Source: Limnoperna fortunei (Eukaryota; Mollusca; Bivalvia; Mytilida; Modiolidae). From it: a stretch of DNA of 64,000 nt. Below the pieces are notes generated by a model that was given only the letters and a program-made list of their open reading frames with translations, was not told where the DNA came from and ran no database searches. Position 1 is the first letter of the stretch. Each line of letters starts with the position of its first letter. The DNA is taken from assembly GCA_944474755.1 (NCBI GenBank), contig OX104113.1, forward strand, positions 63,322,074 to 63,386,073. Direction: 5' to 3'. The position numbers and the translations under genes were made by a program. Shown here piece by piece: positions 47,691 to 60,663 of this stretch.

Positions 47691-48594
47691 TGTGTTGATT
47701 TCGATGTGTTAGCACTATTGGAGTTGAAACAAGTTCTGAACATCAACGATGACCTGGCTGATTATATACATCCACCTCTCATTTTGACACACCTGAAATT
47801 GAGAAAGGATTGTCATAGGAGAGTAATTGAATTTAAAACACGAGTCTATTGTCAAAACTGTCTCGTGTCATCAGCTTGTGTTTATTGTCAAACCCCTTTG
47901 TTAATTAATCAACGGGTATTTGTCAAACAATTAACAATATGATTTAATTATTGTTTCAAGGAATACATATTTCACATAAAAAGATCATTATTAAAATAGA
48001 TAAAAACACACGCAATAGATGTTTTTAGATATACCGAAAATGCTAGATAAAAAAGAAGAAATGCATTTTATATAAAGCGCAAATTATTAGTGGAATGATG
48101 TCATTTTAATAGAAAATGACAATTGGGTGTATTTGAAACCAAAAACGCATGAGAAAACAATTTTGTTCAAATGTTGACCAAATACTCTGATTTACGTAAT
48201 TATACAATGACCGACCTAAATTTTAATTTTCCTGTACTTTATTCGCATGTTGTACTTTAAGGACGTCGAATTTTAAAGACCTTTTGACAACACGAAAATT
48301 ATGCAATATGTGCGAATTTATATAATTAAGATTTAAGATACTGTTGATAATCTATAATTTAAAAATGAAACCAAAAAGCGAAATTGTGGAATTCCAATAA
48401 AAATTTGTTGAAGATTTGATTTTTCTTACAAATACTATTCTTGTAAATTATTTTTCTCCGTGGAACACTAAATTATATAACAGGAGTAAAATGGCACTCG
48501 TTGGAGAATTTTTAACAACAATATAGATTCTTTTTGAAAAATGTGTGTGGCTCTGAAAAGAACCGTTTTTAGAAGCGTTCTTCATCATCAAACT

Positions 48595-48927
48595 TTAATC
48601 GTACATCTCGATGTCTGAAAGTTCATCAGCTACGATGTCAACTACTTCTTCAAACAGTTCCTGTCTGAGTTCAGCTATAGCCTCCGCTTTCTTATGGGCA
48701 TAGTCGTAGTACATGTTTCGCATGCCGTCCACGACAGCTATACGTAGACGAAGTGAATATCTGAACGACTTGTGATTGTCCTGCTTAGCTTTGTTATATC
48801 TCTGTTGAAGAGCATCTAAGGAATAGTTTAGCTGTACAATCTGTTCACAAGCTCTTTTAAAGCGTTTCTCGCTGTCTACCAGTGTAGACCTCTTGTTGCT
48901 GCATCTTTGTTGTACTTTGGCTTTCAT
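48595..48927 (-). CDS. Copy 40: 110-aa stem-loop-gene protein, G93E
   Basis: Private G93E at the end of the second predicted helix. Stem-loop at 48549-48564. Confidence 0.82.
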   Translation of the reverse strand: MKAKVQQRCSNKRSTLVDSEKRFKRACEQIVQLNYSLDALQQRYNKAKQDNHKSFRYSLRLRIAVVDGMRNMYYDYAHKKAEAIAELRQELFEEVVDIVADELSDIEMYD

Positions 48928-49830
48928 TGTGTTGATTTCGATGTGTTAGCACTATTGGAGTTGAAACAAGTTCTGAACATCAACGATGACCTGGCTGATT
49001 ATATACATCCACCTCTCATTTTGACACACCTGAAATTGAGAAAGGATTGTCATAGGAGAGTAATTGAGTTTAAAACACGAGTCCATTGTCAAAACTGTCT
49101 CGTGTCGTCAGCTTGTGTTTATTGTCAAACCCCTTTGTTAATTAATCAACGGGTATTTGTCAAACAATTAACAATATGATTTAATTATTGTTTCAAGGAA
49201 TACATATTTCACATAAAAAGATCATTATAAAAATAGATAAAAACACACGCAATAGATGTTTTTAGATATACCGAAAATGCTAGATAAAAAAGAAGAAATG
49301 CATTTTATATAAAGCGCAAATTATTAGTGGAATGACGTCATTTTAATAGAAAATGACAATTGGGTGGATTTGAAACCAAAAACGCATGAGAAAACAATTT
49401 TGTTCAAATGTTGACCAAATACTCTGATTTACGTAATTATACAATGACCGACCTAAATTTTAATTTTCCTGTACTTTATTCGCATGTTGTACTTTAAGGA
49501 CGTCGAATTTTAAAGACCTTTTGACAACAAGAAAATTATGCAATATGTGCGAATTTATATAATTAAGATTTACGATACTGTTGATAATCTATAATTTAAA
49601 AATGAAACCAAAAAGCGAAATTGTGGAATTCCAATTAAAATTTGTTGAAGATTTGATTTTTCTTACAAATACTATTCTTGTAAATTATTTTTTCCGTGGA
49701 ACACTAAATTATATAACAGGAGTAAAATGGCACTCGTTGGAGAATTTTTAACAACAATATAGATTCTTTTTGAAAAATGTGTGTGGCTCTGAAAAGAACC
49801 GTTTTTAGAAGCGTTCTTCATCATCAAACT

Positions 49831-50163
49831 TTAATCGTACATCTCGATGTCTGAAAGTTCATCAGCTACGATGTCAACTACTTCTCCAAACAGTTCCTGT
49901 CTGAGTTCAGCTATAGCCTCCGCTTTCTTATGGGCATAGTCGTAGTACATGTTTCGCATGCCGTCCACGACAGCTATACGTAGACGAAGTGAATATCTGA
50001 ATGATTTGTGATTGTCCTGCTTAGCTTTGTTATATCTCTGTTGAAGAGCATCTAAGGAATAGTTTAGCTGTACAATCTGTTCACAAGCTCTTTTAAAGCG
50101 TTTCTCGCTGTCTACCAGTGTAGACCTCTTGTTGCTGCATCTTTGTTGTACTTTGGCTTTCAT
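49831..50163 (-). CDS. Copy 41: 110-aa stem-loop-gene protein, consensus
   Basis: Consensus protein, and the first copy with the paired silent changes K53 AAA and S54 TCA that mark copies 41-48. Stem-loop at 49785-49800. Confidence 0.83.
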   Translation of the reverse strand: MKAKVQQRCSNKRSTLVDSEKRFKRACEQIVQLNYSLDALQQRYNKAKQDNHKSFRYSLRLRIAVVDGMRNMYYDYAHKKAEAIAELRQELFGEVVDIVADELSDIEMYD

Positions 50164-51067
50164 TGTGTTGATTTCGATGTGTTAGCACTATTGGAGTTGA
50201 AACAAGTTCTGAACATCAACGATGACCTGGCTGATTATATACATCCACCTCTCATTTTGACACACCTGAAATTGAGAAAGGATTGTCATAGGAGAGTAAT
50301 TGAGTTTAAAACACGAGTCCATTGTCAAAACTGTCTCGTGTCATCAACTTGTGTTTATTGTCAAACCCCTTTGTTAATTAATCAACGGGTATTTGTCAAA
50401 CAATTAACGATTATGATTTAATTATTGTTTCAAGGAATACATATTTCACATAAAAAGATCATTATTAAAATAGATAAAAACACACGCAATAGATGTTTTT
50501 AGATATACCGAAAATGCTAGATAAAAAAGAAGAAATGCATTTTATATAAAGCGCAAATTATTAGTGGAATGACGTCATTTTAATAGAAAATGACAATTGG
50601 GTGGATTTGAAACCAAAAACGCATGAGAAAACAATTTTGTTCAAATGTTGACCAAATACTCTGATTTACGTAATTATACAATGACCGACCTAAATTTTAA
50701 TTTTCCTGTACTTTATTCGCATGTTGTACTTTAAGGACGTCGAATTTTAAAGACCTTTTGACAACAAGAAAATTATGCAATATGTGCGAATTTATATAAT
50801 TAAGATTTACGATACTGTTGATAATCTATAATTTAAAAATGAAACCAAAAAGCGAAATTGTGGAATTCCAATTAAAATTTGTTGAAGATTTGATTTTTCT
50901 TACAAATACTATTCTTGTAAATTATTTTTTCCGTGGAACACTAAATTATATAACAGGAGTAAAATGGCACTCGTTGGAGAATTTTTAACAACAATATAGA
51001 TTCTTTTTGAAAAATGTGTGTGGCTCTGAAAAGAACCGTTTTTAGAAGCGTTCTTCATCATCAAACT

Positions 51068-51400
51068 TTAATCGTACATCTCGATGTCTGAAAGTTCATC
51101 AGCTACGATGTCAACTACTTCTCCAAACAGTTCCTGTCTGAGTTCAGCTATAGCCTCCGCTTTCTTATGGGCATAGTCGTAGTACATGTTTCGCATGCCG
51201 TCCACGACAGCTATAGGTAGACGAAGTGAATATCTGAATGATTTGTGATTGTCCTGCTTAGCTTTGTTATATCTCTGTTGAAGAGCATCTAAGGAATAGT
51301 TTAGCTGTACAATCTGTTCACAAGCTCTTTTAAAGCGTTTCTCGCTGTCTACCAGTGTAGACCTCTTGTTGCTGCATCTTTGTTGTACTTTGGCTTTCAT
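51068..51400 (-). CDS. Copy 42: 110-aa stem-loop-gene protein, R62P, distal promoter deleted
   Basis: R62P puts a proline inside the second predicted helix. Stem-loop at 51022-51037. A 244-bp deletion at about 51571 removes everything upstream of the first TTTGACAA-type motif, while the TATA and initiator remain. The next unit is therefore only 993 bp away. Confidence 0.8.
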   Translation of the reverse strand: MKAKVQQRCSNKRSTLVDSEKRFKRACEQIVQLNYSLDALQQRYNKAKQDNHKSFRYSLRLPIAVVDGMRNMYYDYAHKKAEAIAELRQELFGEVVDIVADELSDIEMYD

Positions 51401-52060
51401 TGTGTTGATTTCGATGTGTTAGCACTATTGGAGTTGAAACAAGTTCTGAACATCAACGATGACCTGGCTGATTATATACATCCACCTCTCATTTTGACAC
51501 ACCTGAAATTGAGAAAGGATTGTCATAGGAGAGTAATTGAGTTTAAAACACGAGTCCATTGTCAAAACTGTTTTAATAGAAAATGACAATTGGGTGGATT
51601 TGAAACCAAAAACGCATGAGAAAACAATTTTGTTCAAATGTTGACCAAATACTCTGATTTACGTAATTATACAATGACCGACCTAAATTTTAATTTTCCT
51701 GTACTTTATTCGCATGTTGTACTTTAAGGACGTCGAATTTTAAAGACCTTTTGACAACAAGAAAATTATGCAATATGTGCGAATTTATATAATTAAGATT
51801 TACGATACTGTTGATAATCTATAATTTAAAAATGAAACCAAAAAGCGAAATTGTGGAATTCCAATTAAAATTTGTTGAAGATTTGATTTTTCTTACAAAT
51901 ACTATTCTTGTAAATTATTTTTTCCGTGGAACACTAAATTATATAACAGGAGTAAAATGGCACTCGTTGGAGAATTTTTAACAACAATATAGATTCTTTT
52001 TGAAAAATGTGTGTGGCTCTGAAAAGAACCGTTTTTAGAAGCGTTCTTCATCATCAAACT

Positions 52061-52393
52061 TTAATCGTACATCTCGATGTCTGAAAGTTCATCAGCTACG
52101 ATGTCAACTACTTCTCCAAACAGTTCCTGTCTGAGTTCAGCTATAGCCTCCGCTTTCTTATGGGCATAATCGTAGTACATGTTTCGCATGCCGTCCACGA
52201 CAGCTATAGGTAGACGAAGTGAATATCTGAATGATTTGTGATTGTCCTGCTTAGCTTTGTTATATCTCTGTTGAAGAGCATCTAAGGAATAGTTTAGCTG
52301 AACAATCTGTTCACAAGCTCTTTTAAAGCGTTTCTCGCTGTCTACCAGTGTAGACCTCTTGTTGCTGCATCTTTGTTGTACTTTGGCTTTCAT
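52061..52393 (-). CDS. Copy 43: 110-aa stem-loop-gene protein, R62P
   Basis: R62P with private silent changes at V31 (GTT) and D75 (GAT). Stem-loop at 52015-52030. Confidence 0.8.
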   Translation of the reverse strand: MKAKVQQRCSNKRSTLVDSEKRFKRACEQIVQLNYSLDALQQRYNKAKQDNHKSFRYSLRLPIAVVDGMRNMYYDYAHKKAEAIAELRQELFGEVVDIVADELSDIEMYD

Positions 52394-53297
52394 TGTGTTG
52401 ATTTCGATGTGTTAGCACTATTGGAGTTGAAACAAGTTCTGAACATCAACGATGACCTGGCTGATTATATACATCCACCTCTCATTTTGACACACCTGAA
52501 ATTGAGAAAGGATTGTCATAGGAGAGTAATTGAGTTTAAAACACGAGTCCATTGTCAAAACTGTCTCGTGTCATCAACTTGTGTTTATTGTCAAACCCCT
52601 TTGTTAATTAATCAACGGGTATTTGTCAAACAATTAACGATTATGATTTAATTATTGTTTCAAGGAATACATATTTCACATAAAAAGATCATTATTAAAA
52701 TAGATAAAAACACACGCAATAGATGTTTTTAGATATACCGAAAATGCTAGATAAAAAAGAAGAAATGCATTTTATATAAAGCGCAAATTATTAGTGGAAT
52801 GACGTCATTTTAATAGAAAATGACAATTGGGTGGATTTGAAACCAAAAACGCATGAGAAAACAATTTTGTTCAAATGTTGACCAAATACTCTGATTTACG
52901 TAATTATACAATGACCGACCTAAATTTTAATTTTCCTGTACTTTATTCGCATGTTGTACTTTAAGGACGTCGAATTTTAAAGACCTTTTGACAACAAGAA
53001 AATTATGCAATATGTGCGAATTTATATAATTAAGATTTACGATACTGTTGATAATCTATAATTTAAAAATGAAACCAAAAAGCGAAATTGTGGAATTCCA
53101 ATTAAAATTTGTTGAAGATTTGATTTTTCTTACAAATACTATTCTTGTAAATTATTTTTTCCGTGGAACACTAAATTATATAACAGGAGTAAAATGGCAC
53201 TCGTTGGAGAATTTTTAACAACAATATAGATTCTTTTTGAAAAATGTGTGTGGCTCTGAAAAGAACCGTTTTTAGAAGCGTTCTTCATCATCAAACT

Positions 53298-53630
53298 TTA
53301 ATCGTACATCTCGATGTCTGAAAGTTCATCAGCTACGATGTCAACTACTTCTCCAAACAGTTCCTGTCTGAGTTCAGCTATAGCCTCCGCTTTCTTATGG
53401 GCATAGTCGTAGTACATGTTTCGCATGCCGTCCACGACAGCTATAGGTAGACGAAGTGAATATCTGAATGATTTGTGATTGTCCTGCTTAGCTTTGTTAT
53501 ATCTCTGTTGAAGAGCATCTAAGGAATAGTTTAGCTGTACAATCTGTTCACAAGCTCTTTTAAAGCGTTTCTCGCTGTCTACCAGTGTAGACCTCTTGTT
53601 GCTGCATCTTTGTTGTACTTTGGCTTTCAT
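53298..53630 (-). CDS. Copy 44: 110-aa stem-loop-gene protein, R62P
   Basis: R62P. Stem-loop at 53252-53267. Confidence 0.8.
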   Translation of the reverse strand: MKAKVQQRCSNKRSTLVDSEKRFKRACEQIVQLNYSLDALQQRYNKAKQDNHKSFRYSLRLPIAVVDGMRNMYYDYAHKKAEAIAELRQELFGEVVDIVADELSDIEMYD

Positions 53631-54534
53631 TGTGTTGATTTCGATGTGTTAGCACTATTGGAGTTGAAACAAGTTCTGAACATCAACGATGACCTGGCTG
53701 ATTATATACATCCACCTCTCATTTTGACACACCTGAAATTGAGAAAGGATTGTCATAGGAGAGTAATTGAGTTTAAAACACGAGTCCATTGTCAAAACTG
53801 TCTCGTGTCATCAGCTTGTGTTTATTGTCAAACCCCTTTGTTAATTAATCAACGGGTATTTGTCAAACAATTAACGATTATGATTTAATTATGGTTTCAA
53901 GGAATACATATTTCACATAAAAAGATCATTATTAAAATAGATAAAAACACACGCAATAGATGTTTTTAGATATACCGAAAATGCTAGATAAAAAAGAAGA
54001 AATGCATTTTATATAAAGCGCAAATTATTAGTGGAATGACGTCATTTTAATAGAAAATGACAATTGGGTGGATTTGAAACCAAAAACGCATGAGAAAACA
54101 ATTTTGTTCAAATGTTGACCAAATACTCTGATTTACGTAATTATACAATGACCGACCTAAATTTTAATTTTCCTGTACTTTATTCGCATGTTGTACTTTA
54201 AGGACGTCGAATTTTAAAGACCTTTTGACAACAAGAAAATTATGCAATATGTGCGAATTTATATAATTAAGATTTACGATACTGTTGATAATCTATAATT
54301 TAAAAATGAAACCAAAAAGCGAAATTGTGGAATTCCAATTAAAATTTGTTGAAGATTTGATTTTTCTTACAAATACTATTCTTGTAAATTATTTTTTCCG
54401 TGGAACACTAAATTATATAACAGGAGTAAAATGGCACTCGTTGGAGAATTTTTAACAACAATATAGATTCTTTTTGAAAAATGTGTGTGGCTCTGAAAAG
54501 AACCGTTTTTAGAAGCGTTCTTCATCATCAAACT

Positions 54535-54867
54535 TTAATCGTACATCTCGATGTCTGAAAGTTCATCAGCTACGATGTCAACTACTTCTCCAAACAGTTC
54601 CTGTCTGAGTTCAGCTATAGCCTCCGCTTTCTTATGGGCATAGTCGTAGTACATGTTTCGCATGCCGTCCACGACAGCTATACGTAGACGAAGTGAATAT
54701 CTGAATGATTTGTGATTGTCCTGCTTAGCTTTGTTATATCTCTGTTGAAGAGCATCTAAGGAATAGTTTAGCTGTACAATCTGTTCACAAGCTCTTTTAA
54801 AGCGTTTCTCGCTGTCTACCAGTGTAGACCTCTTGTTGCTGCATCTTTGTTGTACTTTGGCTTTCAT
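54535..54867 (-). CDS. Copy 45: 110-aa stem-loop-gene protein, consensus
   Basis: Consensus R62 between R62P copies 44 and 46, a mosaic pattern. Stem-loop at 54489-54504. Confidence 0.83.
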   Translation of the reverse strand: MKAKVQQRCSNKRSTLVDSEKRFKRACEQIVQLNYSLDALQQRYNKAKQDNHKSFRYSLRLRIAVVDGMRNMYYDYAHKKAEAIAELRQELFGEVVDIVADELSDIEMYD

Positions 54868-55771
54868 TGTGTTGATTTCGATGTGTTAGCACTATTGGAG
54901 TTGAAACAAGTTCTGAACATCAACGATGACCTGGCTGATTATATACATCCACCTCTCATTTTGACACACCTGAAATTGAGAAAGGATTGTCATAGGAGAG
55001 TAATTGAGTTTAAAACACGAGTCCATTGTCAAAACTGTCTCGTGTCATCAGCTTGTGTTTATTGTCAAACCCCTTTGTTAATTAATCAACGGGTATTTGT
55101 CAAACAATTAACGATTATGATTTAATTATTGTTTCAAGAAATACATATTTCACATAAAAAGATCATTATTAAAATAGATAAAACACACGCAATAGATGTT
55201 TTTAGATATAAGGAAAATGCTAGATAAAAAAAGAAGAAATGCATTTTATATAAAGCGCAAATTATTAGTGGAATGACGTCATTTTAATAGAAAATGACAA
55301 TTGGGTGGATTTGAAACCAAAAACGCATGAGAAAACAATTTTGTTCAAATGTTGACCAAATACTCTGATTTACGTAATTATACAATGACCGACCTAAATT
55401 TTAATTTTCCTGTACTTTATTCGCATGTTGTACTTTAAGGACGTCGAATTTTAAAGACCTTTTGACAACAAGAAAATTATGCAATATGTGCGAATTTATA
55501 TAATTAAGATTTACGATACTGTTGATAATCTATAATTTAAAAATGAAACCAAAAAGCGAAATTGTGGAATTCCAATTAAAATTTGTTGAAGATTTGATTT
55601 TTCTTACAAATACTATTCTTGTAAATTATTTTTTCCGTGGAACACTAAATTATATAACAGGAGTAAAATGGCACTCGTTGGAGAATTTTTAACAACAATA
55701 TAGATTCTTTTTGAAAAATGTGTGTGGCTCTGAAAAGAACCGTTTTTAGAAGCGTTCTTCATCATCAAACT

Positions 55772-56104
55772 TTAATCGTACATCTCGATGTCTGAAAGTT
55801 CATCAGCTACGATGTCAACTACTTCTCCAAACAGTTCCTGTCTGAGTTCAGCTATAGCCTCCGCTTTCTTATGGGCATAGTCGTAGTACATGTTTCGCAT
55901 GCCGTCCACGACAGCTATAGGTAGACGAAGTGAATATCTGAATGATTTGTGATTGTCCTGCTTAGCTTTGTTATATCTCTGTTGAAGAGCATCTAAGGAA
56001 TAGTTTAGCTGTACAATCTGTTCACAAGCTCTTTTAAAGCGTTTCTCGCTGTCTACCAGTGTAGACCTCTTGTTGCTGCATCTTTGTTGTACTTTGGCTT
56101 TCAT
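55772..56104 (-). CDS. Copy 46: 110-aa stem-loop-gene protein, R62P
   Basis: R62P. Stem-loop at 55726-55741. Confidence 0.8.
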   Translation of the reverse strand: MKAKVQQRCSNKRSTLVDSEKRFKRACEQIVQLNYSLDALQQRYNKAKQDNHKSFRYSLRLPIAVVDGMRNMYYDYAHKKAEAIAELRQELFGEVVDIVADELSDIEMYD

Positions 56105-57008
56105 TGTGTTGATTTCGATGTGTTAGCACTATTGGAGTTGAAACAAGTTCTGAACATCAACGATGACCTGGCTGATTATATACATCCACCTCTCATTTTG
56201 ACACACCTGAAATTGAGAAAGGATTGTCATAGGAGAGTAATTGAGTTTAAAACACGAGTCCATTGTCAAAACTGTCTCGTGTCATCAGCTTGTGTTTATT
56301 GTCAAACCCCTTTGTTAATTAATCAACGGGTATTTGTCAAACAATTAACGATTATGATTTAATTATTGTTTCAAGGAATACATATTTCACATAAAAAGAT
56401 CATTATTAAAATAGATAAAAACACACGCAATAGATGTTTTTAGATATACCGAAAATGCTAGATAAAAAAGAAGAAATGCATTTTATATAAAGCGCAAATT
56501 ATTAGTGGAATGACGTCATTTTAATAGAAAATGACAATTGGGTGGATTTGAAACCAAAAACGCATGAGAAAACAATTTTGTTCAAATGTTGACCAAATAC
56601 TCTGATTTACGTAATTATACAATGACCGACCTAAATTTTAATTTTCCTGTACTTTATTCGCATGTTGTACTTTAAGGACGTCGAATTTTAAAGACCTTTT
56701 GACAACAAGAAAATTATGCAATATGTGCGAATTTATATAATTAAGATTTACGATAGTGTTGATAATCTATAATTTAAAAATGAAACCAAAAAGCGAAATT
56801 GTGGAATTCCAATTAAAATTTGTTGAAGATTTGATTTTTCTTACAAATACTATTCTTGTAAATTATTTTTTCCGTGGAACACTAAATTATATAACAGGAG
56901 TAAAATGGCACTCGTTGGAGAATTTTTAACAACAATATAGATTCTTTTTGAAAAATGTGTGTGGCTCTGAAAAGAACCGTTTTTAGAAGCGTTCTTCATC
57001 ATCAAACT

Positions 57009-57341
57009 TTAATCGTACATCTCGATGTCTGAAAGTTCATCAGCTACGATGTCAACTACTTCTCCAAACAGTTCCTGTCTGAGTTCAGCTATAGCCTCCG
57101 CTTTCTTATGGGCATAGTCGTAGTACATGTTTCGCATGCCGTCCACGACAGCTATACGTAGACGAAGTGAATATCTGAATGATTTGTGATTGTCCTGCTT
57201 AGCTTTGTTATATCTCTGTTGAAGAGCATCTAAGGAATAGTTTAGCTGTACAATCTGTTCACAAGCTCTTTTAAAGCGTTTCTCGCTGTCTACCAGTGTA
57301 GACCTCTTGTTGCTGCATCTTTGTTGTACTTTGGCTTTCAT
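57009..57341 (-). CDS. Copy 47: 110-aa stem-loop-gene protein, consensus
   Basis: Consensus protein with the K53/S54 silent pair. Stem-loop at 56963-56978. Confidence 0.83.
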   Translation of the reverse strand: MKAKVQQRCSNKRSTLVDSEKRFKRACEQIVQLNYSLDALQQRYNKAKQDNHKSFRYSLRLRIAVVDGMRNMYYDYAHKKAEAIAELRQELFGEVVDIVADELSDIEMYD

Positions 57342-58245
57342 TGTGTTGATTTCGATGTGTTAGCACTATTGGAGTTGAAACAAGTTCTGAACATCAACGA
57401 TGACCTGGCTGATTATATACATCCACCTCTCATTTTGACACACCTGAAATTGAGAAAGGATTGTCATAGGAGAGTAATTGAGTTTAAAACACGAGTCCAT
57501 TGTCAAAACTGTCTCGTGTCATCAGCTTGTGTTTATTGTCAAACCCCTTTGTTAATTAATCAACGGGTATTTGTCAAACAATTAACGATTATGATTTAAT
57601 TATTGTTTCAAGGAATACATATTTCACATAAAAAGATCATTATTAAAATAGATAAAAACACACGCAATAGATGTTTTTAGATATACCGAAAATGCTAGAT
57701 AAAAAAGAAGAAATGCATTTTATATAAAGCGCAAATTATTAGTGGAATGACGTCATTTTAATAGAAAATGACAATTGGGTGGATTTGAAACCAAAAACGC
57801 ATGAGAAAACAATTTTGTTCAAATGTTGACCAAATACTCTGATTTACGTAATTATACAATGACCGACCTAAATTTTAATTTTCCTGTACTTTATTCGCAT
57901 GTTGTACTTTAAGGACGTCGAATTTTAAAGACCTTTTGACAACAAGAAAATTATGCAATATGTGCGAATTTATATAATTAAGATTTACGATAGTGTTGAT
58001 AATCTATAATTTAAAAATGAAACCAAAAAGCGAAATTGTGGAATTCAAATTAAAATTTGTTGAAGATTTGATTTTTCTTACAAATACTATTGTTGTAAAT
58101 TATTTTTTCCGTGGAACACTAAATTATATAAGAGGAGTAAAATGGCACTCGTTGGAGAATTTTTAACAACAATATAGATTCTTTTTGAAAAATGTGTGTG
58201 GCTCTGAAAAGAACCGTTTTTAGAAGCGTTCTTCATCATCAAACT

Positions 58246-58578
58246 TTAATCGTACATCTCGATGTCTGAAAGTTCATCAGCTACGATGTCAACTACTTCT
58301 CCAAACAGTTCCTGTCTGAGTTCAGCTATAGCCTCCGCTTTCTTATGGGCATAGTCGTAGTACATGTTTCGCATGCCGTCCACGACAGCTATACGTAGAC
58401 GAAGTGAATATCTGAATGATTTGTGATTGTCCTGCTTAGCTTTGTTATATCTCTGTTGAAGAGCATCTAAGGAATAGTTTAGCTGTACAATCTGTTCACA
58501 AGCTCTTTTAAAGCGTTTTTCGCTGTCTACCAGTGTAGACCTCTTGTTGCTGCATCTTTGTTGTACTTTGGCTTTCAT
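58246..58578 (-). CDS. Copy 48: 110-aa stem-loop-gene protein, consensus
   Basis: Consensus protein, with a private silent change at E20 (GAA). It is the last copy of the K53/S54 silent block. Stem-loop at 58200-58215. The linker upstream of it is the most diverged full-length linker in the window. Confidence 0.83.
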   Translation of the reverse strand: MKAKVQQRCSNKRSTLVDSEKRFKRACEQIVQLNYSLDALQQRYNKAKQDNHKSFRYSLRLRIAVVDGMRNMYYDYAHKKAEAIAELRQELFGEVVDIVADELSDIEMYD

Positions 58579-59481
58579 TGTGTTGATTTCGATGTGTTAG
58601 CACTATTGGAGTTGAAACAAGTTCTGAACATCAACGATGACCTGTCTGATTATATACATCCACCTCTCATTTTGACACACCTGAAATTGAGAAAGGATTG
58701 TCATAGGAGAGTAATTGAGTTTAAAACACGAGTCCATTGACAAAACTGTCTCGTGTCATCAGCTTGTGTTTATTGTCAAACCCCTTTGTTAATTAATCAA
58801 CGGGTATTTGTCAAACAATTAACGATTATGATTTAATTATTGTTTCAAGGAATACATATTTCACATAAAAAGATCATTATTAAAATAGATAAAACACACG
58901 CAATAGATGTTTTTAGATATACCGAAAATGCTAGATAAAAAAGAAGAAATGCATTTGATATAAAGCGCAAATTATTAGTGGAATGACGTCATTTTAATAG
59001 AAAATGACAATTTGGTGGATTTGAAACCAAAAACGCATGAGAAAACAATTTTGTTCAAATGTTGACCAAATACTCTGATTTATGTAATTATACAATGACC
59101 CACTTAAATTTTAATTTTCCTGTACTTTATTCGCATGTTGTACTTTAAGGGCGTCGAATTTTAAGGACCTCTTGACAACAAGAAAATTATGCAATATGTG
59201 CGAATGTATATAATTAAGATTTACGATACTGTTGATAATCTATAATTTAAAAATGAAACCAAAAAGCGAAATTGTGGAATTCCAATAACATTTTTTTTAA
59301 GATTTGATTTTTCTTACATATACTATTCTTGTAATTTATTTTTTCCGCGGAACACTAAATTATATAACAGGAGTACAGTGGCACTCGTTGGAGAATTTTT
59401 AACAACAATATAGATTCTTTTTGAAAAATGTGTGTGGCTCTGAAAAGAACCGTTTTTAGAAGCGTTCTTCATCATCAAACT

Positions 59482-59814
59482 TTAATCGTACATCTCGATG
59501 TCTGAAAGTTCGTCAGCTACGATGTCAACTACTTCTCCAAACAGTTCCTGTCTGAGTTCAGCTATAGTCTCCGCTTTCTTATGGGCATAGTCGTAGTACA
59601 TGTTTCGCATGCCGTCCACGACAGCTATACGTAGACGAAGTGAATATCTGAACGACTTGTGATTGTCCTGCTTAGCTTTGTTATATCTCTGTTGAAGAGC
59701 ATCTAAGGAATAGTTTAGCTGTACAATCTGTTCACAAGCTCTTTTAAAGCGTTTCTCGCTGTCTACCAGTGTAGACCTCTTGTTGCTGCATCTTTGTTGT
59801 ACTTTGGCTTTCAT
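59482..59814 (-). CDS. Copy 49: 110-aa stem-loop-gene protein, A83T
   Basis: A83T, and silent D101 GAC. Stem-loop at 59436-59451. It is the first unit whose upstream linker lacks about 54 bp (junction near 60084). Confidence 0.82.
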   Translation of the reverse strand: MKAKVQQRCSNKRSTLVDSEKRFKRACEQIVQLNYSLDALQQRYNKAKQDNHKSFRYSLRLRIAVVDGMRNMYYDYAHKKAETIAELRQELFGEVVDIVADELSDIEMYD

Positions 59815-60663
59815 TGTGTTGATTTCGATGTGTTAGCACTATTGGAGCTGAAACAAGTTCTGAACATCAACGATGACCAGGCTGATTATATACATCCACC
59901 TCTCATTTTGACACACCTGAAATTGAGAAAGGATTGTCATAGGAGAGTAATTGAGTTTAAAACACGAGTCCATTGTCAAAACTGTCTCGTGTCGTCAGCT
60001 TGTGTTTGTTGTCAAACCCCTTTGTTAATTAATCAACGGGTATTTGTCAAACAATTAACAATATGATTTAATTATTGTTTCAAGATAGATGTTTTAAGAT
60101 ATACCGAAAATGCTAGATAAAAAAGAAGAAATGCATTTTATATAAAGCGCAAATTATTAGTGGAATGACGTCATTTTAATAGAAAATGACAATTGGGTGG
60201 ATTTGAAACCAAAAACGCATGAGAAAACAATTTTGTTCAAATGTTGACCAAATACTCTGATTTACGTAATTATACAATGACCGACCTAAATTTTAATTTT
60301 CCTGTACTTTATTCGCATGTTGTACTTTAAGGACGTCGAATTTTAAGGACCTTTTGACAACAAGAAAATTATGCAATATGTGCGAATTTATATAATTAAG
60401 ATTTACGATACTGTTGATAATCTATAATTTAAAAATGAAACCAAAAAGCGAAATTGTGGAATTCCATTTAAAATTTGTTGAAGATTTGATTTTTCTTACA
60501 TATTCTATTCTTGTAATTTATTTTTTCCGTGGAACACTAAATTATATAACAGGAGTACAGTGGCACTCGTTGGAGAATTTTTAACAACAATATAGATTCT
60601 TTTTGAAAAATGTGTGTGGCTCTGAAAAGAACCGTTTTTAGAAGCGTTCTTCATCATCAAACT

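Noticed and set aside
51425..51637. 70-codon minus-strand frame
   Set aside because: Exists only because the 244-bp deletion joins promoter and linker DNA; absent from all other units.
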